Shown in pieces: positions 27,501 through 40,400 of a stretch of DNA of 64,000 bases. The stretch spans positions 802,501-866,500 of the forward strand of contig JAOTOL010001438.1 of assembly GCA_034440575.1 (NCBI GenBank). Direction: 5' to 3'. The notes under the pieces are model-generated. The model saw nothing but the letters and a program-made list of their open reading frames with translations. It was not told the origin of the DNA and searched no databases. This stretch comes from Imbricaverruca yamaguchii. Lineage: Eukaryota > Arthropoda > Thecostraca > Neoverrucidae. Made by a program: the position numbers and the translations under genes. Numbering within the stretch: position 1 is the stretch's first letter; every line of letters starts with the position of its first letter.

Positions 27501-30500
27501 AGATTAAAACACATGTTGCAGGCAACAATGTGACTGTGTCGCAGAAGATGAAGACCATGTTGCAGGTGACAGTGCAATTCTGTCACAGGAGGGGGCGAGT
27601 AGTCTAGGGGTAAGTTGCCCGTCTCACGATCGAATGATCGTGAGTTCGAGTCTCGCCTGTCGCTACTCGTCGCCCGCGACCAATCTGCGTGAGAGATTGG
27701 CGACGCTACATGACTCAACGGTCGACGTGTCGTAAAGCCAATAACCACCACCACCACCACCACCACACCTCTGTTGCAGGAGATGAAGGCCATGCTGTAC
27801 GCGGCAATGGAGAAGGCGCCATCGGCCGAAGTCGTGGACGAGGAAGACGTTCAACGCTACTACGCCGGCTTCGACGAACACTTCCTTCACTTCTGTGACA
27901 AGGAGCTGAAGAAAATGAACACATTCTTCTCCGGTGGGTTAGAGAGATTTCAGCGTTAGACAGAGATGAGCATCAGATGGAAGCCTTTGAGTCTTGCCTA
28001 CAGTGCTTAGGCGTTCCTCCGTGACTCCGGTGTTGTACAGAGCCGGTTAGACAGATGCTTATGTAAGGCCGAGACTGAGGTTAGGCAGACGTGCTAGGTA
28101 GATAATGGCTCTAGGCAGAAACTGGCGTTAGGCTGAGACTGATTCTAGGCAGAAACTGATGCTAGGCAGATACTGACGTTATGTAGTTGTTCTGTAAGGT
28201 GGACTGACGTGAGGCACACGCTAGGCAGATACTGGCTTGAGACACTGACTGGGATTATTAAGATACTACAATTATTCAAGACTTGGTTGAGAGTTATGCT
28301 AGGCAGGTGCTAACGTTAGGCAGATACTGAACACGAGAAATGTCCCCAACCAGTGATGAGTCATTCGTGAAATATGGTAGAGTATACCACTTCACTTCTT
28401 GAGCCATGCCTCGTTATCAGCAGTATCTCGTTTATAAGTTCCATGCTTATGCTGCTAAGGGGTCGTGATACACGAACATCTCGCAATAATATTCCTTCTA
28501 ATGGGATTACTTATGATGTGGTCTGTTATGCAATGCTAGTTTATGGTATAGTTATTTACATCGCTATTCCGAAAATAAGTATTCACAAATTACGTATCTA
28601 GAAGGAAGCGAAAAGGGCACAGACATAGCATGCTATTTCCTAAAAATTGTAAATATTTTAGCTGACATTAATTCCATGACCAGTTTCGACATCCTACTGT
28701 ACTCGTTTCGATCTCGCATGCCTAACGAAAAACCATGGGTGCAATATGGCCATAGTTGTCGACGCGCCCTAAAGCCCAAATAACTAACTTACTAACGAGT
28801 GATTTCCGCGTTTAGCCATCAGACCCGAGAGTACACCATACCAAGTCAAGTTCTAAAGTACCTGAGCCCATAATCATGTTGGTAAGTGTCAGCACCTGTT
28901 CTTGGTGCGGCGGCACAATCGGCTCCGGCTGTGGTTGGTCGCACGTCTTAGTTCAGTGATAAATCATCCGTGGAATAGGGTGGAATATACCACTTTCAGG
29001 ACACTCCAGCGACATCCTTCTCCAAGAAGTGCCAACATCCTGCTTCTTGATGTGTGTTTGTGAAGTCTTGATGTTTCCTGTCTAACAGCATATCGTTCAT
29101 AAGTACCATGCTTATGCTCTCGGTAAGAGATGATGGCAAACGGTAAGTGATGGTGATACACGAACATTTCGCAACGCAATTTCTGATTAAGAGATTACCT
29201 ATAATGTGTTTTTGAGTCTGAAAGCCATCAAAAGCATTTGAAATAACACTATTTCCATGGTAAATTTTGACATCTTACTGTGTACGTTTCGACATCTCAC
29301 ACCTAACGAAAATCCATTATTTTAACACTGTCTGAGCCTGTGCGGTGTGGTGTCTGCAGAAAAGCTGGCTGAGGCGCAGCGCAAGTACGCCAGCCTGCAG
29401 AGCGAGCTGGCCGCGCGGCAGGACGCCGACCAGCTGCCCGGCTCCAGCAAGTCGCGTCTCTTCATCCTGAGGCGGCGCACCTCCGTCCGCAAGGCTCAGA
29501 ACCTGAAGCTGGCCTTCTCCGAGTTCTACCTCAGCCTCATCCTGCTGCAAAACTACCAGAGTCTCAACTTCATGGGCTTCAAGAAGATTCTCAAGAAGCA
29601 TGACAAGGTTGGTGGTTCAGTGCGTGATTTCGTGCTATTGGCGTGCTGACGGTCATTGCCGTGTTGTGGTTGAGTGAAGCGGATATTCCGGTAAGATTTG
29701 TGGGAAGGCGATTCAGCAGGGGGCGGCGGACTCATGTCACGTCATGTGACTGCCCGTCACGCATTGCGTCACGTGGGCTGTCATCGGCCGGCAGGCTACA
29801 GGCCGGTACAGTTTGTGACCAGCCGAATGCGGGCAGATTTTGGCGGTCGACACGGGCGCAAAGTGGCGCCAGGACAACGTGGAGACGTCGGTGTTCTACA
29901 CCAACAAGGACATCGACAAGTTGATCCGCAACACAGAGAACCAGGTCACCAGCGACCTGGAGGGCGGTGACCGGTCAGTGAACCATGTCGCCGGCCTCCG
30001 TGTGTGTCGGGGGTTGACGGTCGACCTCGGTCACGGTCTGACTGCGACTGGAGCTGGCCGCTTACCAGCGACGGTACCGCGGCTGATATATGTGCCACCT
30101 TGTGGTGCCGCTGTCTGATATTGAGCTGACCTATTGCAGCCACAATTATAATTTTAGGAATGGCTATGGAGCGGAATGCACGTCGTGGTGAGTATGTATT
30201 TTAAGGCCGGGAAAATCGGCATATTGCGGGTCAAAATTAGCGAAGTATGCCAAATTGCTGGTAGGCGTGAGTAATTAATTGTCTGCACCATGAATATGGA
30301 CGTATTTCAATGTATGCTTTTGGTGTTGGATAATGCAGAACATGCATTGTTCCGAGGGTTCAGCTTCCCATTTGTAAATATAACTAATGACCTTGTGTAG
30401 CTTAGTTTTGCATTGCGCGAAGTGTGGTGCTCTCGGCGCCCTTGTAACCATTGCGTGCGCTGTCCCGGCGCCCTTGTATGTGTGACGTGCGTTGTCCCGG

Positions 30501-33500
30501 CACCCTTGTATGTGTGTGACGTGCGCTGTCCCGGCGCCCTTGTATGTGTGACGTGCGCTGTCCCGGCGCCCTTGTATGTGTGACGTGCGCTGTCCCGGCG
30601 CCCTTGTATGTGTGACGTGCGCTGTCCCGGCGCCCTTGTATGTGTGACGTGCGCTGTCCCGGCGCCCTTGTGTGTGTGACGTGCGCTGTCCCAGCGCCCT
30701 TGTGTGTGTGACGTGCGCTGTCCCGGCGCCCTTGTATGTGTGACGTGTTCTGTCCCAGCGCCCTTGTATGTGTGACGTGCGTTGTCCGGCGCCCTTGTAT
30801 GTGTGACGTGCGCTGTCCCGGCGCCCTTGTATGTGTGACGTGCGCTTCGTCCCGGCGCCCTTGTGTGTGTGACGTGCGCTGTCCCGGCGCCCTTGTATGT
30901 GTGACGTGCGTTGTCACGGCGCCCTTGTGTGTGTGACGTGCGCTGTCCCGGCGCCCTTGTATGTGTGACGTGCGCTGTCCCGGCGCCCTTGTATGTGTGA
31001 CGTGCGCTGTCCCGGCGCCCTTGTATGTGTGACGTGCTTGTCCGGCGCCTGTGGTGTTGTGTGACGTGCGCTGTCCCGGCGCCCTTGTATGTGTGACGTG
31101 CGCTGTCCCGGCGCCCTTGTATGTGTGACGTGCGTTGTCCCGGCGCCCTTGTATGTGTGACGTGCGTTGTCCCGGCGCCCTTGTGTGTGTGACGTGCGCT
31201 GTCCCGGCGCCCTTGTATGTGTGACGTGCGCTGTCCCGGCGCCCTTGTATGTGTGACGTGCGTTGTCCCGGCGCCCTTGTGTGTGTGACGTGCGCTGTCC
31301 CGGCGCCCTTGTGTGTGTGACGTGCGCTGTCCCGGCGCCCTTGTGTGTGTGACGTGCGCTGTCCCGGCGCCTTGGTGTGTGACGTGCGCTGTCCCGGCGC
31401 CCTTGTATGTGTGACGTGCGCTGTCCCGGCGCCCTTGTATGTGTGACGTGCGCTGTCCCGGCGCCCTTGTGTGTGTGACGTGCGCTGTCCCGGCGCCCTT
31501 GTATGTGTGACGTGTTCTGTCCCGGCGCCCTTGTGTGTGTGACGTGCGCTGTCCCGGCGCCCTTGTGTGTGTGACGTGCGCTGTCCCGGCGCCCTTGTGT
31601 GTGTGACGTGCGCTGTCCCGGCGCCCTTGTGTGTGTGACGTGCGCTGTCCCGGCGCACTCGACGGGCCGCGATGCGTGTGTGATTCGTGGCTGTATTTGA
31701 CAGACAGAAGGCGATGAAGAGGTTACGAGTTCCTCCACTCGGAGAGCAGCAGTCCCCGTGGACAACCTTCAAAGTTGGCCTGTTCCTGGGCGCCTTCGTC
31801 GTTTTGGTGGCCGCGGTGGCCCTCACAGGTACGTACGGCGCGGTGGGGCCGGTGTGGTGTGGTGGGGTGGTGTGACATGTCAGGACCGGTCCAGTGTGGT
31901 GGGGTGGTGTGACATGTCAGGACCAGTTCAGTGTGGTGGGGTGGTGTGACATGTCAGGAGCGGTCCAGTGTGGTGGGGAGGTGTGACAGGACCGCTCCAG
32001 TAAGGTGGGGAGGTGTGACATGTCAGGAGCGGTCCAATTGTGGTCGGGAGGTGTGACAGGACCGGTCCAGTATGGTGGGAAGGTGTGACATGTCAGGACC
32101 GGTCCAGTATTGTGGGGCGGTTTAGCATGTTAGGACCGGTCCAGTCTTGTGGGGTGGTGTGACATGTCAGGACCGGTCCAGTATGGTGGGGTGGTGTGAC
32201 ATGTCAGGACCGGTCCAGTATGGTGGGGAGGTGTGACATGTCAGGACCGGTCCAGTATTGTGGGGCGGTTTAGCATGTTAGGACCGGTCCAGTATTGTGG
32301 GGCGGTTTGGCATGTCAGGACCGGCCCCGTAGGGCTGTTGTGGTGTTGTGGGGTTATTCCACTGCAGGGAGATTTTGTAGTATAATCTGGTATAATTATT
32401 ATCGCCTGGAATATCAGTTAATCTGGCGAGGTGGAGTCGTCCGGCTATAGTGTCGCCCAAAGCACGACAGGGCACGTGTCGTTTGTTGGTGTCTGTTAGG
32501 TGCAGCGATATTCAGTGCAGAATGTGTCAGTGTGTAGGATGGTATGAGTTTCTCAATATGTGTAATTAGGCAGTTTGTGCAGTTATGTCTAGGAGTTATT
32601 TCACCAGGATGGACTGGAGCCCACCTACGCTGTTCCATAGCACTCCATCATCTCCAAAAGGAGGTAGCTTCCATGCAGGTGGGGTTTCAAGCGAGGATGA
32701 CCGCTGACTTCGAAGGGAAGTTCCGGCAAATCCTGTCCCAATTGCTCCATCTCTACCACGCCACAGTTCTCTTCGTTCTGCCTGTTCCGAATATTCAGCT
32801 GATTGCCTCGTGGGGAGCGAAAGCGTCACTTGTTGAGGACACCGGCGTCGACATGTTGTGTTGTTGGCTGATGGCGGCCGCCGTTCTCAGCTGTGTTCCA
32901 CACGGAGCGACACGACTGGTACACGGTGCTGCGGCTGTTCCGCGGCCCGTTCCACGTGACGCTCTTCATCTTCCTGATCGGCATCAACATCCACGGCTGG
33001 CGCTCGGCCGGCGTCAACCACGTGCTCATCTTCGAGCTGAACCCGCGCAGCCACCTGTCGGCGCAGGCGCTCATGGAGATCGCCGCCATCTTCGGCGTCA
33101 TCTGGGCCATCATGGTGCTCTGCTTCCTCTACAGGTCAGGGTCACCTGGGGCTGCTACAGGTCAGGGTTGCGCGGGATTGCTTCGGGCCATTGTCACCAG
33201 GACACTGCTTCTTCTACAGGTCACTGTCGCCTAGGGCTGCTATAGGTCAGGGTCGCTTGAGACAGCTCCAGATCAGGGTCGCCCAAGGCTCTCCTTCCTT
33301 TGCATGTCAGGGTCACCTGGGGCTGCTGCAGATCAGTGTAGCCTGAGGGTCTGCTTCCTCTACAGGTCAGGATGATCTGGGACTTGGAGTCCCTTACGGG
33401 CCAGAATCATGTGGAACTGAAGCCCGAGGACCCTGAGGGGGCTGCTGCGTCTACGTCGCTTTAGCCTTCGTTCCCTGTCCAGGCCTGAGTTATCTGTAGC

Positions 33501-34407
33501 TCTGTTTTCCTCTACAGCTGAGGATATGCTGAGGCTGCTAGGTCCCCGGTCAGCTGTCTGGGTATGCTGTGTGTCGGATGTGTGTTTGTGTCGGGCAGCT
33601 GGCGACAGCTCAGGGTCAGGCGTACACTGATCGATCGGCCATTGTGTGTGTTTCAGCGACAGTCTCGGCATACCGCCCTACATCAACCCGCTCATTCTCA
33701 CCGCCTTCATGATCGTGTTCCTGATCAACCCGACCAAGTCGCTGCGGCACGAGGCCAGGTTCTGGCTCCTCAAAATTGTGGTGCGTATGTGGCGAGGGTG
33801 CCGCTGTGTCCAGCACTGCCGCGCCGAGCCCGCGGCACACATGTAGCGCGTCAGCAAGTTGGAACCAACGGCAAACGTTAGAATATTGCCACGCAGGTGA
33901 TGGGTTTCGTTATGAACATCAACTGTGCGGAAGTTAGGCATAATCGCTGTACCAGCAACGCCTTTGTGTGTGCGTGCGTTTGTTTCTTTTTGGGTGGGGC
34001 GGGGCGATTTGGTGGTGCTTTAGTGAGCTAACATAAGATTTGTCATGTCGCTATTAGGAGAATGGCTGGATCACTTCTGAATCGGGAGGCTCATGTTAGT
34101 CAGCGACCATGTTGGTAAGAGGACAACAGGAATCCAGCCGTGATTTTCTTCCCAACGAATGCCATATATTTTTCAATGAAGATTGCAAAATTGCCGTGTG
34201 CTGTGGATTAGAATGCATGCTGCAAAAACAAACGCCAAACATGGCCTTTGATTTCATTCATTGATTCATTGATTTCATTTCATGAAATCTACTGAACAAG
34301 GCTGGGATGATTGTACGATACACTCAGGTATGGGGAATTCCAAGTGGTTCTATGTTAAACTCGGAATATACTGGGGATCAAAAACATCATGGATTGGCCA
34401 ATGTCCT

Positions 34408-34479
<72 letters not shown>

Positions 34480-37400
34480 ACACCCTTCCAACCAACTCAA
34501 AGGGAGACCAAATGGCAAAGCCTTTCCTCCATTCCAACAGAAGTATATCTACAAGACTTGGTATGGGAGGTAGGTCCGGCGCTTCTCTAACCTAACCTAA
34601 CCTGCCTCGACAATTTCCTCGAGTGTGGACCTCCCAGTGTTCAAGTTCGCATAGAGGTAGCATTCACATTTCAAATAATGCACGATCATAATTTAATGGA
34701 GGTTCTCTTGGTCCACGCAGAATCGTTGTTCACTTCGTTAGGCGTACTCTAGTGTCATCTCGCATAGAACAGCTGAATTCAACACATTATTGTAACACCA
34801 AAATTCAATGAAGATATCTTTCAACTGAGGTCTCCAAAGGACCGCGCAACCAGCCTAAAATTGTGCTGCATTCAAAGTTATTTACCCGCTTGTGTAGGCC
34901 ACACAGCACCCGGCCCTCTGCTGCCGATCCAATTGACAAGGCATACATCTAGGTATACTGGGATTCTTTTTTTGCCCTGCAGACTAAGCGGTGATGTCAC
35001 CAATGTTCACTTATCTGGCATAGTGGCGATACCCTTATCTGGCATAGTGGCGACACACTTATCTGGCATAGTGGCGACACACTTATCTGGCATAGTGGCG
35101 ACAGACGAGTTCGGTGATGAAACGCGACGAAGGCTCAACAGTAATAGCGAAGAGGCTGAATTGGTTTGCAGCAACTAGATCACCAAAGCACAACGACTAT
35201 GGCGTGTTCAGTCCCCAGTGTGACTCTATAACTTCACGTTCCACAGCGGCTGGTATCGGATCAAACCAACAGGTTATGCCGCCAATAATATGAAATAGCA
35301 TAATCTTTGTGTCATAGAATCGTTAATACTCTTCTGAAGTGGAACACAGGTCATTGCATTGTTAGTCTGGAATTTCATCTGGAGGTATGGTATAGTCAGC
35401 ACTTTCTTCCCCGAAGTTGGCTTTGTCTATGTTTTATAACTGGGATGTAATATGATGTTTTAAAATGTAGCATTTCGTCGTTTCTTTACACCAGCTTTAA
35501 GCATTGCAAAGCGTTGCTGCTATTTCGCGTATCAACCGCTTTGTCACTTCAAAACAATGAATTTCAAATGTGTATTTTTTAATATAAAGTGTTAACATAG
35601 CAATAATCTATAACAAAATGCCACAATTCATTAGGTGTAAATAAAGGAAAACTTAATTAGTCACATTTTGTTCCCGAAACAAGAATCGCTAGTCCGAGGG
35701 AAAGTTAATCTCATTGTCCCATATTTGGTTGTTGCACGTCGATAAATATAGCTCGATGGAAATAAGGTATGTGCTGCACATGCGTGGTGTCAAATTGCCC
35801 GCTACTTCCCACACGTGTCTCCTTTGTACGTGATGCATATGCTTGGTGACAAATTGCCAGCTGTTTTCCCCTATATGATCAACATAGTCGATGCCCCCTA
35901 AAGCGAAAGTCAGCTGTTTCCCCAGGACCCAATATGACTCCCTTGCATGTGCTGCACATGTTGGTGACAAATTGCCTGCTGTTTCCCCGCCACCCATTAT
36001 GACTCCCTTGTGCACATGGTATCCATTTTTTTTCACGATATGTAGCTCGAATGATTGCTGTTTGGTCTTGCGGGATGGCGACCGGTGTCTGGGTGGGATT
36101 TGTTCGGTGAGCGTCGGCCACATCCGATCGTACAATTTTAATCAGGAGGCAAGTATTCGCCCTAGTTTGATGTCCCGCCAGTGTGCTCGGCCGACCAGTT
36201 CCCGCCGCTGTGTCCCCACCTCGGGTCAGCTGACGCCAATCACGGGCGGAACACGAGCTCGTATGGCGACCCGAACGCTAACGTGCCAGAATGGCAGCAG
36301 CTCGCGCTGACCAGTCGTTAACGGAATGGGCTATCGACATTGGTTTCTCCTGTCAAAGCCGAACGTATTTCGAATCATTATCACATGCTCAGATCACGCG
36401 TGTAACTTAGTTGGTTGTGTCTTGAACGTGTCATAATGGCTGTGGACGTTTCACGTGACTGTCACACTGTCACGTGTCTGTTGCAGTGTCGTGTTTTGTG
36501 TGCGCCATTTTGCCACGTGGGCTTCGCCGATTTCTGGCTGGCCGACCAGATCAACAGTCTGGCCACGGTTCTGCAGGATCTCGACTTCATCGTCTGTTTC
36601 TACGTCACGCAGGCGGGCGAGTGGTCCGAGGTCAAAGGTACGCCCCGAGTCAGAAGCCGGGTTGCGATGGTTGGTGCCGCTGATGTGGGCGCCTCTTGCC
36701 GTGCTGGCTCACCCAGAGGTCTCGATCTTGTGCCGACCAGTGTTGTGGGGACGGCCTCTGTCGTGTGGCCAGTGTTGTTTTGGACGTATTGTCAGTGTCA
36801 GGATGTTGTATTTTGTGTGCACGATATTGTCTCGGGCAGATTGTCAGTGTCGGGAAGTCCCTCTCTTGTGTAGCGAGCCGTAGCCACGGCATGATATTTG
36901 GGGCCGATCGAAACACTAATTATGGTCAGTTGTTGCTCAATTTCATATCCAGAGGAGACATTCGCCAATTGCACTGCATGCGAATCATGTGAATGTCACT
37001 TCCCTATTTCGTGGGGCTGGTTGGTTATTGGTTTTACGACACGTCGATCGTTGAGTCATATGGTGTCGCCAATTTCACACGCCGATTAGCTGCGGGCGAA
37101 GGGTAGCGACAGGTGAGACTCGAATCCACAACCGTTTGATTGTGAGACGGGCAACTTACCCTAGACAACTCTTCCCCTATTTCGTGGGATTATCACAGAC
37201 CCCCCACGCCTTTGGCCCATATATATCATTTCAGTCCCCTTGGTTGGAAGGTTCCTGCCGCATGTTAGACCAATTACCCATATGAAGCGACAAATACCCT
37301 CGATATATGGGGATTGATGCACCCACGACCGAAATAACTAGCATTTGTGTGCGGTTACTTTTGTACCATTATGGCCTTCCCACCATAGAGCTTCCAATAA

Positions 37401-40400
37401 CCTGGTTAGAAATTTGGCAGCCTCAATCTATCTGTTGCAATTTGAATCACGGCAAGAGTAAGCTGAATCGGCACCAGCCAGCCCTTTACGTGCTCACGTT
37501 ACAGGAGCATGTTGAGGACACGCTCGCTTCTAATTGCCCATTGTTACCCCGACTACCGAAGTTGTCGCTTGTTTCTGGGCACCATAAAAGTCCCAGGGGG
37601 ATAACTTTCCATATAGAATTCCACCCAGCATTCCAGATAGCATTTCCACATTTCCCACGGGGATAACTTGCAAGCTGTGGTTTATGTTCTTCAGAAACTG
37701 GCATTCGGGAAGAAGTCGCGGCATTGCGGTCAGCGGGTGGTACAGAAATGCATTCCAATAATTGGTGGAATGCCTCGGCCGTCAGCCATGCTGGGATAGC
37801 TCCGGAGCTGTGCCGTGAGCCTATTACACCTGGCGTGCTGCTGTTTGTCTACCCCGCCTGAGGTGTTTCGGCCACGCCTGAGTTGTGTCCACTCCCCTGA
37901 GGTGTGTCCATTCCACCTGGGATGTATACCCCACCTGAGGTGTTTCTGCCACGCCTGAGTTGTGTCCACTCCCCTGAGGTGTGTCCATTCCACCTGGGAT
38001 GTTGTCCATCCTACCTGGGATGTATACCCCACCTGAGGTGTTTCTGCCACGTCGTGAGTTGTGTCAACTCTCCTGAGGTGTGTCCATCCCACCTGGGATG
38101 TTGTCCATCCCACCTGGGATGTATACCCCACCTGAGGTGTTTCTGCCACGCCTGAGTTGTGTCCACTCCCCTGAGTTGTGTCCATCCCACCGGAGATGTA
38201 TACCCCGCCCGAGGTGTTTCTGCCACGTCGTGAATTGTGTCCACTCCCCTGAGTTGTGTCCATCCCACCGGGGATGTATGCCCCGCCTGAGGTGTTTCTG
38301 CCACGTCGTGAGTTGTGTCCACTCCTCTGAGGTGTGTCCATTCCACCTGGGATGTTTTCCATCCCACCTGGGATGTATACCCAACCTGAGGTGTTTGGCT
38401 CACGTAATGCTTCCTTGTGTTGATACCTTTGCTTTGCTACCCCAACTGAGTTGTGTCTACTCCACCTGCGGTGTGTTCGCTTGGGGTGTGTCCACTCCAC
38501 CTGAGGTGCGTTTTCCCCGTCTGAGGTCTGCCTCACCTGAAGTGTCTCGACTGAGGTGTGACCTCACCCAATGAATCGAGGTGCGTTCTCCACCTGAGGT
38601 AGACATGTACACCCACCTGAAGTAAACATGTACACCCACCTGAGGTAGACATGCACACCCACCTGATGTAGACATGTACACCCACCTGAGGTAGACATGT
38701 ACACCCACCTGAGGTAGACATGCACGCCCATCTGAGGTGTGTCTGTCGTGGGAGGTGTGTGGCCACCGCGGCTGATGCGCGTGCACCGTGTTCTGGCCAG
38801 CAGAGGCGACGGCCGCCTACTCGTGCTTCTCGCCGGCGTTCGCGTCCCGGCTGGTGGTGTCGTGCCTGCCGGCGTGGTTCCGGTTCGCCCAGTGTCTGCG
38901 GCGGTATCGAGACACGCGCGAGGCGTTCCCGCACCTCGTCAACGCCGGAAAATACTCCACCTCATTTTTCAAGGTGGCGTTCGGCGCGCTCTACCAAACG
39001 CGTATGAGTGAGTTGCTTGTCGGAGAGGGAGGAGCTTGTGGAGGCAGCCGAAATCCGTGGAGGAGAAATCGCGGGGTTCCAGATAGCTGTGTTCAGTATA
39101 GCTACCGACATTCATTTACTTTAAGTTGGACTTTGCCCAATTCCGTAGCTTCCCTCCTCTAAGATGGCCTCACACGGTTTCCTTCTGTAAACAATCTCTG
39201 ATATCTTGTGTTGACACTTGATGCTCGCTGAAATCTTGATAATTAGACCAGTGAGTCGTCAATAAAGGGGAAAATATGAAAATATGAAAATAATATGAGA
39301 TGGGCGGTAATAGAGTGGGGGTCGGTGGCGTGGGAATATGACTTGGATGACCTGGAATCTGGAGTGAAAGAGTATGACTGGCTTCAGTTGCTGGTTAATG
39401 AAATGATGGGACACGATATAGCCATTGGAGATAGCCTGGAAATAGGTTGTGGGTTGAGAGCTAGGCGGGTCTCGGATAGAGATCGGTGTCGCATGTTTAT
39501 GCGAGTATTATTTCTGTGATGTGCTCGTCTTGTGCGACGCGGTGTAGTGAGGCCAGGAAGTCAAATGGTCCGGCATGTTGTGACTTCTAGGGGTTTGAAG
39601 AGTTAGGTTGGTTTTGGTTTGGTGTCCCCACACTCGTCTGAGACGGGGGTGTGGTTACTTTGCACTGAGTTTTGTATATACTCATTGTTCTCATTCCCAC
39701 TATACTGTTATCATGCAATTTTACCCAACTTATATATGTGTGTGTGTATGCATGTATGAATGTATGTATGTGTGCATGCATGCATGTATATATGCATATA
39801 TGTATGTATATATATAGACACACATACATCATGGGCGCAAAATGACCCTAGATGTCGACGCGCCCCTAAACCCAAATCCACCACCACCACACATACATGT
39901 ATGTATGTATGCATGCATGTATATATGTATATATATACACACAGGCATGTATGCATGCATATAAGCATATATATATATATATATATATATTTATGTTTAT
40001 ATATATATATATCCTTATCTATATCTGTGCCCAGCCTGTGTCTGACCACAAATGTAGATGGGTAATTCCATTGAACTTCAGTATATGCGCAGGCGCTACC
40101 GACGATTTTTTTTTGTCAGCGAGTGTCGCCTAATGTTTGTCACGTGTTTCAGATCAGTACGACTCGCCATTTGAAAACCCTTACTTTTATTTATACATCT
40201 GTAGTTTGCTCTTCAACTCAATATATACATACACATGGGATATCAAGATGGACTGGGGTTTGTTCGACAGTAGCGACGGCGACAACCGGTTCCTGCGTGA
40301 GGAGCTCGTCTACTCACTGCCGGTGAGTGACATTTCGGCTCCCGGTCCAGCTCGTGCCGTGGCAGCATCGGTAGCCCTGGCCGCCGTCAGACCCAGATAT

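Noticed and set aside
29317..29601. A 94-codon minus-strand frame rich in Leu, Glu and Val
   Set aside because: It is the antisense shadow of XPR1 exon 3.
30402..31826. A 474-codon minus-strand frame with [16 protein letters not shown] repeats
   Set aside because: A 32-base unit without stops yields it in all three minus-strand frames. It overlaps XPR1 exon 5 in antisense.
39295..39519. A 74-codon plus-strand frame (acidic, [17 protein letters not shown]) in XPR1 intron 9
   Set aside because: There is no acceptor at its start, no homology, and the flanking exons join without it. It could be a cryptic exon, but nothing supports that.
40153..40322. The exon 10 [10 protein letters not shown] segment as an assembly or splicing error, because vertebrates differ there
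   Set aside because: Phases fit on both sides, and the following [11 protein letters not shown] is exact. The difference is best seen as lineage variation.
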